Source: CAYVDB01 sp964450705 (lineage in GTDB: Bacteria > Patescibacteriota > Minisyncoccia > Phycocordibacterales > Zambryskibacteraceae). From it: a stretch of 10,958 bases of DNA. Made by a program: the position numbers and the translations under genes. Each line of letters begins with the position of its first letter. The stretch's first letter is position 1. Below, piece after piece: positions 1-6,342 of this stretch. A model generated the notes under the pieces. That model ran no database searches and was not told the DNA's origin. It was given only the letters and a program-made list of their open reading frames with translations. The DNA lies in NCBI GenBank assembly GCA_964450705.1, contig CAYVDB010000019.1, positions 1 to 10,958 of the forward strand, read 5' to 3'.

Positions 1-1
1 G

Positions 2-226
2 GCGGTAGTTTTAGACGAATTTGGTAATCCAGTACAGGCTCAAGTGGTAGGCCAAGACCTTATCGATCTTCTTGAAGAACTTCAGGCGGTTTCACTTGAC
101 GATTCTCTATTTTCTACCGCTGCATACAGAGGTCTTATTGATTCGTCTGTTGTTCTTTCTCCGCAACCACAAGGAAGGTCAAATCCTTTTGCTCCTATCT
201 CTGGGTCTTCCCCCAGTAAGCGCTAG
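2..226 (+). CDS. C-terminal fragment of an unidentified protein ending in an NPFAPI motif
   Basis: The frame is open from base 2 to the TAG at 224-226 and gives 74 residues with no real start, so this is the 3' end of a gene beginning outside the window. It starts AVVLDEFGNPVQAQVVGQDL and carries a leucine/acid-rich stretch (LIDLLEEL). The tail contains SSVVLSPQPQGRSNPFAPI followed by a Ser/Pro-rich end. No catalytic motif or membrane segment is visible in the part present. I recall similar 'GRxNPFAPI' tails on small, probably membrane-anchored proteins beside pilB in CPR genomes. The motif also loosely recalls the RDPF/NPF motif of pilus alignment proteins of the PilP type. A role in pilus assembly is therefore guessed from position and tail only. 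pilB starts 49 bases downstream on the same strand. Confidence 0.6.
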   Translation, partial: AVVLDEFGNPVQAQVVGQDLIDLLEELQAVSLDDSLFSTAAYRGLIDSSVVLSPQPQGRSNPFAPISGSSPSKR

Positions 227-275
227 CAGGTAATTCTTCTCTGTTTTTATTTGAAGCGCAGGAAGTCGTATTTTT

Positions 276-2066
276 ATGAGCGTACTTGAAACACTGGTAC
301 AAAAAAATATTATCTCTGAGGACCATGTCCAAGAGATCGTTGACCAGGCAGAAGCTGAGGGTATTCCTGTTGAGCAGGTGCTTTTAAAACGAGGCATTGA
401 TCCTCAAGATATTTTGCGGGCAAAAGGGGAGGAGCTTGATATCCCTATTCGATCTATTCGAAATAAAGAAATTCCGGGTAAAGTTTTGGAGTTTATTCCA
501 GAAGAATCAGCTAACTATTACCGATTTGTTCCTATTGGCGTAAAAGACGGAGTCCTTGAGGTTGGGATTGTTGATCCTGACAACATTGAAGGTCGGGATG
601 CCTTGAATTTCATATCTTCCAAGATAAATATGCCGTTCAAAATCTTTCTTATTACTGAGCAAGATTTTGAGAATGTTTTGTCGCAATATAAAGGTCTTTC
701 AGGAGAGGTTACAAAGGCTCTTTCGGAGCTTGATACAGAATTAAAGCCCGATAAAAGAGATGATGAAGAGGATTCCCCTGATGGCGGAGAAAGTCCCGAA
801 GAAGAAGAAAACTCTGCCGCTGCAAACGAGCTTGATACAGATGGCGTTTCTGTAACGAAAGATGGTAAAGGAGATACAACAATCATAGAGGATGCTCCTG
901 TTACTAAAATTGTGGCTACTATTCTTCGTTATGCAACTGATGGGAATGCCTCTGATATTCACATTGAAAGAATGAGAGAAAGCGTCAGGGTCCGGTTCCG
1001 TGTTGACGGCGTTATGAATACTTCTCTTGTTCTTCCAGGAAAGATTCATTCTGCTGTGGTTGCTCGTATCAAGATTCTCTCCAACATGCGTCTTGATGAA
1101 AAGAGAAAACCACAAGACGGACGATTTAGCGCGAGAATCGCTGAGCGAAAAATAGATTTTCGTGTCTCTACTTTTCCCACATACTTTGGTGAGAAGGTGG
1201 TGATGAGAATCCTAGACCAGCAAAAAGGATTAAAGACACTTGAGGATCTTGGTCTCACTACTAAAAATATTGACTCTATTAGAAGGGCCCTCAAGCGACC
1301 TTATGGGTTGGTCCTTATATCTGGTCCGACCGGATCTGGAAAATCTACAACCTTGTATTCGATGTTAAACGAGGTAGATAGAGAGCATAAAAATGTGCTG
1401 TCTCTTGAAGACCCAATTGAGTACAACATTGAAGGAATGAGCCAGTCCCAGGTTCGCCCAGAGATTGGATATACTTTTGCGACAGGATTGCGTACTACTT
1501 TACGACAAGACCCCGATATTATTATGGTGGGAGAGATTCGTGATAAAGAAACTGCTCAGCTTGCAATTCAAGCTGCGCTTACTGGTCACCTTGTGCTTTC
1601 AACAATACACACTAACAATGCGGTCGGAGTGATACCGCGTCTTATTGATATGGGCGTAGATCCTTATCTTATTGCACCAACCCTTATTCTCGCTATTGCT
1701 CAGCGTCTTGTGCGAGCATTTTGTCCTGGGGCAGGCAAACCAATGCAGGTGGATGGCAGTATTAAAATGATGCTTGAGAAGCAGTTCTCCGATCTCCCAG
1801 AAAATTATCGAAAAGATATTGTTTTGGGCGATACTGTGTATGAGCTTTCGCCAACTGAAGATTGCCCAAATGGTACTCGTGGGCGATATGCTGTTATGGA
1901 AGTGCTCGAAATGGATAAAGATGTAGAATCTATTATCTTAAAAAATGGTACAGAACAGGAAATTGCAAAGATGGTAAGAGATAAGGGGATGCTTTCAATG
2001 AAAGAGGATGCAATTCTTAAAGCCTTTCAGAGATTGATTCCATTTGAAGAGATAAGCACTCTTTAG
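276..2066 (+). CDS. pilB: PilB, type IV pilus extension ATPase (GspE/PilB family)
   Basis: Cytoplasmic hexameric ATPase that powers pilin addition at the PilC platform. The 596-residue protein has an N-terminal MshEN/T2SSE-N-type domain (about 1-140). An acidic, low-complexity linker follows (about 150-200, rich in D, E, S and G). The rest is the secretion-ATPase core. Visible motifs are Walker A GPTGSGKST (350-358), Asp box LSLEDPIEY (375-383), Walker B DPDIIMVGEIRD (412-423) and His box TGHLVLSTIHT (436-446). The usual zinc tetracysteine of PilB/GspE is reduced to one Cys at each half-site (C483 in AFCPGAGKP, C530 in EDCPNGTRGR), so zinc binding is doubtful. The ATG at 276 has an upstream AGGAAG (259-264), one of the few good Shine-Dalgarno sites here. 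It is the first of four consecutive pilus genes with short gaps, so co-transcription is likely. Confidence 0.96.
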   Translation: MSVLETLVQKNIISEDHVQEIVDQAEAEGIPVEQVLLKRGIDPQDILRAKGEELDIPIRSIRNKEIPGKVLEFIPEESANYYRFVPIGVKDGVLEVGIVDPDNIEGRDALNFISSKINMPFKIFLITEQDFENVLSQYKGLSGEVTKALSELDTELKPDKRDDEEDSPDGGESPEEEENSAAANELDTDGVSVTKDGKGDTTIIEDAPVTKIVATILRYATDGNASDIHIERMRESVRVRFRVDGVMNTSLVLPGKIHSAVVARIKILSNMRLDEKRKPQDGRFSARIAERKIDFRVSTFPTYFGEKVVMRILDQQKGLKTLEDLGLTTKNIDSIRRALKRPYGLVLISGPTGSGKSTTLYSMLNEVDREHKNVLSLEDPIEYNIEGMSQSQVRPEIGYTFATGLRTTLRQDPDIIMVGEIRDKETAQLAIQAALTGHLVLSTIHTNNAVGVIPRLIDMGVDPYLIAPTLILAIAQRLVRAFCPGAGKPMQVDGSIKMMLEKQFSDLPENYRKDIVLGDTVYELSPTEDCPNGTRGRYAVMEVLEMDKDVESIILKNGTEQEIAKMVRDKGMLSMKEDAILKAFQRLIPFEEISTL

Positions 2067-2099
2067 CGTGATATACTAGATTCAAACTGAGATATAATT

Positions 2100-2495
2100 A
2101 TGAATGAAGAAAAGAAATACAAGGTTCTAATTGTGGATGACGACAAGTTTCTTTTAGATATGTATGCAACTAAGTTTAAAAGCTTAGGGCATGAAGCAGT
2201 TGTTGCGGTAGGTGCTCAAGATGCATTACAAAAAATTAGAGAAGATGCTTCTCCTGAAATCCTTATTTTGGACATTATCATGCCAAATATGGATGGCTTG
2301 GAGCTTCTAGAGCTTATCCGCAAGGAGAATCTTATCCCGGGCGTTCCGGTTGTTATGCTTACAAACGAGACTGATCCTGCTAAGATTGAGAAGGCAAAGA
2401 GTTTGGGAGTAGCTGGATACATTGTTAAAGCAACAACTATTCCTTCAGAGGTTGTGAATGAGGTTATATCAATTGTCAGTAAGAATGCATCATAA
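2100..2495 (+). CDS. Single-domain response regulator (CheY/PilG/PilH-like receiver)
   Basis: A 131-residue protein that is almost entirely one receiver domain. The acidic pocket is DDD at 13-15, the phospho-acceptor is D58 in ILDIIMPNMDG, the switch residue is T88 in MLTNE, and the conserved lysine is K110 in YIVKAT. There is no DNA-binding or enzymatic output domain, so it should act by protein-protein contact when phosphorylated. It lies 33 bases after pilB and 2 bases before pilT. That suggests it tunes the extension/retraction motors, by analogy with PilG/PilH of twitching bacteria; this is inference from context. No histidine kinase is visible in the window. A TATACT at 2072-2077 could be a weak local -10, but the spacing fits a pilB-pilT operon. 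No Shine-Dalgarno site precedes ATG 2100. Confidence 0.93.
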   Translation: MNEEKKYKVLIVDDDKFLLDMYATKFKSLGHEAVVAVGAQDALQKIREDASPEILILDIIMPNMDGLELLELIRKENLIPGVPVVMLTNETDPAKIEKAKSLGVAGYIVKATTIPSEVVNEVISIVSKNAS

Positions 2496-2497
2496 GT

Positions 2498-3560
2498 ATG
2501 GAAAAGAAAGCACTGCTTGAAAGTCTTATTCAGATCGTTATCCAAGAAGGTGGTTCAGATCTCCACCTCTCCGAAGGCCGGACGCCTATCATCCGCGTCT
2601 CCGGCTTTTTGATCCCTCTCGTTAAAGAAAGCGCTCTTACCAGAGAAGATATTGACTCTATTCTCACGACAATCCTCACCCCTGAAGCAAAAAAAGATTT
2701 CTTAGAGACAAAAGAAATTGATTTTGCGTNNNNNNNNNNACTCACAGGGAAGATTTCGAGGAAATGCGTTTTTCCGACTTGGTAAAATTTCAGTTGCTTT
2801 ACGTCTGATTCCTAAACATATCCGAACCTTGGAGGAGCTTAACCTTCCTCCAATCTTAGAGATTTTCTCCAAGAAGCAACAAGGTTTTTTTCTTTGCGTA
2901 GGTCCTGCTGGACAAGGTAAGTCGACAACGCTTGCGACTTTGATTGAAATGATTAATTTGGAACGTCTTGAACACATTGTGACCATTGAGGATCCAATCG
3001 AGTATATTTTTGAACCAAAGAAGGCAATTATTGATCAGCGAGAAGTTTCAATCGATACAGCCGATTTCCATAGTGCTTTGTGGAGCGTATTTCGCCAGGA
3101 TGTTGACGTCGTGATGATTGGAGAAATGCGAGATCCAGAGACTATTTCAACGGCCGTTACTGCTGCAGAAACTGGGCACCTTGTTCTTTCGACCTTGCAC
3201 ACTAATACGGCGGCGCAGACGATTGATCGTATCATCGACTCTTTCCCGGCTGATCAACAGAGTCAGATTAGAATTCAGCTTGCAGGAAGTTTGGCTGGTA
3301 TTTTCTCACAGCGCTTGATTCCTAGAGTTTCAGGGGGTCTTGTTCCAGCTTATGAACTCCTTATCAACAATAACGCAATAGCAAATTTGATTCGAGAAAA
3401 AAGGACTCACGAAGTCAATGCTGTTATTGAGACGAGTTCAGGCGAAGGTATGATTGACTTGAACAGATCATTAGCACTTCTTGTTCAGAAGGGGGAGATT
3501 ACGGTTGAGAATGCCTATACCTATTCTAATAATCCAAAAACGCTTGAGAAGATGCTTTAA
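2498..3560 (+). CDS. pilT: PilT, type IV pilus retraction ATPase, interrupted by a 10-N gap
   Basis: Hexameric motor that depolymerises the pilus. The N-terminal half (2498-2729) has the PilT start pattern GGSDLHLSEGRTPIIRVSG. After the gap come RFRGNAFF, Walker A GPAGQGKST (2901-2927), Asp box IVTIEDPIEY (2976-3005), Walker B DVDVVMIGEMRD (3099-3134) and His box TGHLVLSTLHT (3171-3203). A C-terminal AIANLIRE (3375-3398) is the variant here of the AIRNLIRE retraction motif. That motif and the short N-terminus separate it from PilB. The halves lie in different frames only because exactly 10 Ns were inserted; a missing length divisible by three restores one frame. A gap of 9 would give about 353 residues, the usual PilT size, and would match the DF-to-RFR spacing of known PilT. 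ATG 2498 follows the regulator's stop by two bases, so translational coupling is likely. I consider it one intact gene, not a pseudogene. Confidence 0.92.
2730..2739. other. Assembly gap of 10 N inside pilT
   Basis: Ten Ns separate two parts of the same gene. The reading frame before it (…DFA, then codon t--) and after it (-ac, SQGRFRGNAFF) can be joined only if the real number of missing bases is a multiple of three. Ten is therefore an estimate or placeholder, and the apparent frameshift is an artefact. Confidence 0.97.
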
Positions 3561-3565
3561 AATCT

Positions 3566-4771
3566 ATGCTTTTCAACTATAAAGCGATTGATAATAACGG
3601 AGAAGCAAAGGAAGGTACTGTTGATGCTATTAATCTTGAGGTAGCAATAGCTTCTATCCAAAAGCGCGGCCTCATCCTTTCTTCAATTGAACCTGCAGAA
3701 GAGGAGGGGATTCGCGGGCGTTTCTTTTTTGGAGGTAAAGTTTCAAATAAGGATGTCGTCATTCTTTCTAGACAATTAGCTACTCTTTTTGACGCTCAAG
3801 TTTCAGCGTTACGTGTATTTAAATTGATTTCTGCAGAAACAGAAAGCCCTGTTTTACGAAAAAGTCTTACTGAAATAGCGGATGATCTTCAAGGAGGAAG
3901 TTCGATATCAAAAGCACTTGGTAAACATCCTAAAATATTCTCTGATTTTTATGTGAATATGGTTCGGTCAGGAGAGGAAACCGGAAAGCTAAATGATACG
4001 TTTAACTATCTTGCTGATTATTTGGATAGAACATACGAGGTTACCTCTAAGGCGAAGAATGCTCTGATTTATCCTGCATTCGTAATAACGGTTTTTATTG
4101 GTGTCATGGTTTTGATGTTTACTACTATTGTTCCAAAAATCGCAACAATTCTCATTGATTCTGGCCAAGATCTGCCGATTTACACGAAAATAGTTATTGG
4201 AATCAGTGATTTCTTCATGGACTATGGTATTTTCCTTCTTGCGGCTTTGATTGTGGCTGTCTTTTTCTTGGTTCGTTATATTCGAACCGATGCCGGGGCG
4301 TATGCTTTTGATAGCTTTAAACTGGGTCTCCCTTACATTGGTGACTTGTATCGAAAGCTCTACCTTTCAATGATTGCCGATAACATGCACACCATGGTGC
4401 TTTCTGGAATTCCGATGCTTCGGGCTCTTGAAGTTACTTCAACTGTGGTAGGTAATGAAATATACAAGCAGATTTTGAACGAAAGTATGGTCTCAGTTAA
4501 GGGGGGAAGTGCTTTGTCGGCCTCTTTATCACAGTATCCAGAGATTCCTGGTATTTTGGTGCAAATGATTCGGGTAGGAGAAGAGACTGGCGAACTTGGA
4601 AACATTCTTAAAACTATGGCGAAATTTTATCAGCGTGAGGTGATGAACGCAGTCGATACTCTTGTTGATCTTATTGAGCCAGTAATGATTGTTCTTTTGG
4701 GCCTAGGCGTGGGTACTCTTCTCGCTTCTGTATTGATGCCGATTTACAACATTGCTTCAAATACCGTATAG
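3566..4771 (+). CDS. pilC: PilC, type IV pilus inner-membrane platform protein (GspF family)
   Basis: Polytopic membrane protein that couples the PilB and PilT motors to pilin subunits. The 401 residues show the duplicated T2SSF architecture. The first domain (about 63-185) has SGEETGKL at 135-142; the second (about 265-390) has VGEETGEL at 337-344. Hydrophobic segments lie at about 168-190, 220-239 and 371-393, the usual three-helix pattern. The N-terminus (FNYKAIDNNGEAKEGTVDA) is typical of the family and length is normal. It starts five bases after the pilT stop with only a weak purine stretch upstream, consistent with an operon with pilB, the regulator and pilT. No clear terminator follows; the 115-base spacer before the first pilin carries its own promoter-like elements, so pilin expression is probably uncoupled from the machine genes. 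Confidence 0.96.
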   Translation: MLFNYKAIDNNGEAKEGTVDAINLEVAIASIQKRGLILSSIEPAEEEGIRGRFFFGGKVSNKDVVILSRQLATLFDAQVSALRVFKLISAETESPVLRKSLTEIADDLQGGSSISKALGKHPKIFSDFYVNMVRSGEETGKLNDTFNYLADYLDRTYEVTSKAKNALIYPAFVITVFIGVMVLMFTTIVPKIATILIDSGQDLPIYTKIVIGISDFFMDYGIFLLAALIVAVFFLVRYIRTDAGAYAFDSFKLGLPYIGDLYRKLYLSMIADNMHTMVLSGIPMLRALEVTSTVVGNEIYKQILNESMVSVKGGSALSASLSQYPEIPGILVQMIRVGEETGELGNILKTMAKFYQREVMNAVDTLVDLIEPVMIVLLGLGVGTLLASVLMPIYNIASNTV

Positions 4772-4772
4772 G

Positions 4773-4803
4773 CTATCCACAGCAGTTTTCCACTTTTTCT
4801 ACA
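4773..4803 (+). promoter_or_regulatory. Cluster of three DnaA-box-like 9-mers
   Basis: Three near-matches to the TTATCCACA consensus lie on the same strand: CTATCCACA (4773-4781, 8/9), TTTTCCACT (4786-4794, 7/9) and TTTTCTACA (4795-4803, 7/9). The last two abut. An AT-rich stretch follows (to about 4840). A short inverted repeat, CCACT (4790-4794) with AGTGG (4803-4807), overlaps the cluster. It may be an operator-like site ahead of the pilin genes, a DnaA-binding cluster, or chance. Function is unproven. Confidence 0.3.
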
Positions 4804-4810
4804 GTGGGTT

Positions 4811-4878
4811 TATAATAAGTGTTAACGTTTTATAACAAACGGAGTGCCTCACAAGGGCAGAATTATAAGGGTTATTAT
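4811..4878 (+). promoter_or_regulatory. Candidate promoter region of pilin 1
   Basis: Two candidate -10 elements sit in the pilC-pilin 1 spacer. A perfect TATAAT at 4811-4816 would give a leader of about 64 bases. TATTAT at 4873-4878, eight bases before ATG 4887, would give an almost leaderless message. Neither has a convincing -35 at normal spacing. No Shine-Dalgarno sequence lies close to the ATG. The spacer contains no gene. A promoter somewhere here is likely because pilin 1 ends in its own terminator; which hexamer is used cannot be decided by eye. Confidence 0.45.
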
Positions 4879-4886
4879 TTTCATTC

Positions 4887-5339
4887 ATGAATAGAACAAA
4901 AGGTTTCACCTTGATCGAGCTTTTGGTGGTTATCGCCATCATCGGTATTCTCTCTTCTGTTGTCCTTGCAAGCTTGAACAGCGCTCGGGCAAAAGGATCT
5001 GATGCCGCTGTGAAGTCGAACCTTGCCAACATCCGAGCACAGGCGGAGATTTTGTATGACACAAATGGTTGTTATTCAAACACCTCAACTTGTCAGGCAA
5101 CTCTGCTTTCTTCATGCTCAGGCGCGAATACAATCTTCGCTAATACGAACGTGACTCAGCAGATCAATGCTGCTCAAACAGCAGGAGGAGGTACAGCAAC
5201 TTGTAACACTTCTGCAGGCGCAGGCGCATGGGCTGCTGCGACAGCTCTCAAAACCAGCGGCTTCTGGTGTGTAGACTCAGCAGGAGCTTCTAAGCCTATC
5301 GCTACTGCTCTTGGCGGTACAGCGACAGTGTGTCCATAG
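4887..5339 (+). CDS. Type IV prepilin (pilin 1)
   Basis: A 150-residue prepilin. The leader is MNRTKG, with PilD cleavage expected between G6 and F7, giving a mature N-terminus FTLIELLVVIAIIG with the key Glu at mature position 5. The hydrophobic helix runs to about residue 30. The globular part is small and rich in Ser, Thr, Ala and Gly, with six cysteines (62, 69, 77, 106, 128, 149). The end carries the WCVDSAG motif shared with pilins 2 and 4 and a final Cys, so disulfide bonding of the C-terminal loop is likely. It is a probable fibre subunit and perhaps the major one, since a strong terminator follows and its sequence seems to be duplicated in pilin 3; that ranking is inference. Its first 14 codons use different synonymous codons from pilins 3 and 4, although the protein is identical there. 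Confidence 0.93.
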   Translation: MNRTKGFTLIELLVVIAIIGILSSVVLASLNSARAKGSDAAVKSNLANIRAQAEILYDTNGCYSNTSTCQATLLSSCSGANTIFANTNVTQQINAAQTAGGGTATCNTSAGAGAWAAATALKTSGFWCVDSAGASKPIATALGGTATVCP

Positions 5340-5403
5340 TCTTTTCTTAGACTGTTATGTAAAAAATCTCCTGACACAATCAGGGGATTTTTTATTTTTT
5401 CTA
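4929..5403 (+). repeat. Pilin 1 segment that appears duplicated in pilin 3
   Basis: The first 55 bases of this segment (4929-4983) are identical to 5971-6025, the left edge of the 100-N gap. Its last 55 bases (5349-5403) are identical to 6126-6180, the right edge. Matches stop exactly at the outer borders (4928 versus 5970 differ; 5404 versus 6181 differ). The hidden interior is therefore probably another copy of the whole 475-base segment. Confidence 0.7.
5361..5400 (+). terminator. Rho-independent terminator after pilin 1
   Basis: The left arm AAAAAATCTCCTGA (5361-5374) pairs with TCAGGGGATTTTTT (5380-5393) over 14 bp with one G-T wobble. The loop is CACAA, and a T-rich tail runs to 5400. 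It starts 21 bases after the pilin 1 stop. An exact copy lies at 6138-6177. Confidence 0.93.
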
Positions 5404-5409
5404 GTCTTG

Positions 5410-5415
5410 TATAAT
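5410..5415 (+). promoter_or_regulatory. Candidate -10 element of pilin 2
   Basis: A perfect TATAAT preceded by TG lies nine bases before ATG 5425 and just after the pilin 1 terminator. Transcription would start about three bases before the ATG. There is no clear -35, since that position falls in the T tract. No Shine-Dalgarno site is present, which agrees with a nearly leaderless message. Confidence 0.55.
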
Positions 5416-5424
5416 TAGGAATAT

Positions 5425-5889
5425 ATGAATATCCGTCGTGGTTTTACTCTGATTGAGCTCATTGTTGTTATAGCCATAATCTCAATCCTTTCAGCCGTTG
5501 TTATTTCAAATATAGGGAATGCTCGAGATCGTTCAGCAAATGCGAGTGTTAAGGCAAATCTAAATAGCCTTAGAGCTATGATTGCAATTTTTTATGATGC
5601 AAATGGGAACTATGGTACTGCTGGTGTGAATGGTTGCACTTCAGGAGGAATGTTTAACTCAACTTCACCAAATGATATAAGCGGAGCTATAAGTGAAGCG
5701 TTACAATCATCTGGGCATACAGGAGGTATCTATTGTAGGAGTAATACAAGTACCAACCAATGGGCGATTGCGGTGCCGCTTCGTCCTCTGACGGGTAATA
5801 ATTCAACTCAACAAGCGTGGTGTGTTGACTTTAGAGGCATATCAAAACAGGTCACTTTTGGAAGTTTTTCAACATCTCAATGTCCATAG
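5425..5889 (+). CDS. Type IV prepilin (pilin 2), divergent paralogue
   Basis: A 154-residue prepilin: MNIRRG leader, cleavage expected between G6 and F7, then FTLIELIVVIAIISIL with Glu at mature position 5. It shares the fold pattern of its neighbours (W.IAVPLRP, then AWCVDFRG, then a final CP) and has four cysteines (71, 104, 133, 153). The DNA of its N-terminal region is clearly different from that of pilins 1, 3 and 4, so it is an older paralogue outside the recombining set. No terminator follows, and only 39 bases separate it from pilin 3, so read-through into pilin 3 is possible. It could be a second fibre subunit or an alternative pilin; sequence alone does not say. Confidence 0.92.
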   Translation: MNIRRGFTLIELIVVIAIISILSAVVISNIGNARDRSANASVKANLNSLRAMIAIFYDANGNYGTAGVNGCTSGGMFNSTSPNDISGAISEALQSSGHTGGIYCRSNTSTNQWAIAVPLRPLTGNNSTQQAWCVDFRGISKQVTFGSFSTSQCP

Positions 5890-5893
5890 CTAG

Positions 5894-5921
5894 TTGTTTC
5901 TTACATTGATCCTAGTACAAT
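5894..5921 (+). promoter_or_regulatory. Candidate promoter of pilin 3
   Basis: TACAAT (5916-5921) lies seven bases before ATG 5929, with a weak TTGTTT (5894-5899, 3/6 to consensus) 16 bases upstream. The predicted start is at or next to the A of the ATG, which would make the message leaderless. The -10 and the following bases are identical before pilin 4. Confidence 0.5.
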
Positions 5922-6020
5922 AAATACCATGAATAGAACAAAAGGTTTTACATTAATCGAATTATTAGTAGTTATCGCCATCATCGGTATTCTCTCTTCT
6001 GTTGTCCTTGCAAGCTTGAA
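5905..6020 (+). repeat. Direct repeat copy A: leader and 5' end of pilin 3
   Basis: These 116 bases match 6227-6342 with a single difference (base 5994 C, base 6316 T; codon 22, synonymous). The match covers the -10 element, the spacer and the first 30 codons. Immediately outside it the two copies differ. Confidence 0.95.
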
Positions 6021-6025
6021 CAGCG
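5929..6025 (+). CDS. Type IV prepilin (pilin 3), 3' part hidden in an assembly gap
   Basis: Only the first 32 codons are visible: MNRTKG leader, mature FTLIELLVVIAIIGILSSVV, ending at ASLNS. The protein is identical to pilin 1 over this length. The DNA is a mosaic: codons 7-14 and the region upstream match pilin 4, while codons 15-32 match pilin 1 exactly. After the N run the sequence resumes at the same point downstream of the stop as in pilin 1, including the terminator. The hidden part is therefore probably a copy of pilin 1, and the full product probably about 150 residues. Any open reading frame drawn through the Ns to about 6231 is spurious. Its own unique upstream sequence (5890-5904) and downstream sequence (6181-6226) argue that it is a real separate locus. 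Confidence 0.85.
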
Positions 6026-6125
6026 NNNNNNNNNNNNNNNNNNNNNNNNNNNNNNNNNNNNNNNNNNNNNNNNNNNNNNNNNNNNNNNNNNNNNNNNNNN
6101 NNNNNNNNNNNNNNNNNNNNNNNNN
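6026..6125. other. Assembly gap of exactly 100 N in pilin 3
   Basis: One hundred Ns, the common placeholder for a gap of unknown length. Both flanks match pilin 1 for exactly 55 bases. If the hidden part copies pilin 1, the true gap is about 365 bases rather than 100. Confidence 0.97.
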
Positions 6126-6137
6126 AGACTGTTATGT

Positions 6138-6177
6138 AAAAAATCTCCTGACACAATCAGGGGATTTTTTATTTTTT
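6138..6177 (+). terminator. Rho-independent terminator after pilin 3
   Basis: Exact copy of the terminator at 5361-5400: 14-bp stem with arms 6138-6151 and 6157-6170, CACAA loop and T-rich tail. The stretch from here to pilin 4 (6178-6250) holds no gene, only a possible TATACT (6187-6192) and the repeated pilin leader. Confidence 0.93.
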
Positions 6178-6226
6178 CTACTAAGGTATACTTTTAGGAT
6201 AAATACGACAATGCTGTACGTTTTTT

Positions 6227-6342
6227 ATTGATCCTAGTACAATAAATACCATGAATAGAACAAAAGGTTTTACATTAATCGAATTATTAGTAGTTATCGC
6301 CATCATCGGTATTCTTTCTTCTGTTGTCCTTGCAAGCTTGAA
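6227..6342 (+). repeat. Direct repeat copy B: leader and 5' end of pilin 4
   Basis: Second copy of the 116-base repeat at 5905-6020, with one synonymous difference. It starts 322 bases downstream of copy A in this scaffold; the real distance depends on the gap length. Confidence 0.95.
6238..6243 (+). promoter_or_regulatory. Candidate -10 element of pilin 4
   Basis: TACAAT lies seven bases before ATG 6251, in the same context as before pilin 3. No strong -35 or Shine-Dalgarno site is present. A leaderless transcript is predicted. Confidence 0.5.

Noticed and set aside
741..1115. Long minus-strand reading frames such as this one within pilB
   Set aside because: They mirror a well-supported gene on the plus strand, have no recognisable motifs, and no gene on the minus strand is needed to explain the window.
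2093..2098. TATAAT directly before the response regulator start
   Set aside because: With normal -10 geometry, transcription would start downstream of the ATG at 2100, so it cannot serve this start codon.
6205..6226. Weak hairpin with a T run before pilin 4, and the six-codon frame MLYVFY at 6211
   Set aside because: The stem is about six pairs with a bulge and lies just after a strong terminator. The tiny frame lacks any support.
5929..6231. A 100-residue reading frame starting as a pilin and running through the N gap
   Set aside because: The last part reads terminator and spacer sequence, and the gap length is unknown. Only codons 1-32 are real evidence of pilin 3.
5905..6342. Direct repeats that could suggest a CRISPR array or insertion element
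   Set aside because: The repeat is two copies of a pilin leader and 5' coding region. There are no regularly spaced short repeats, no terminal inverted repeats and no transposase.
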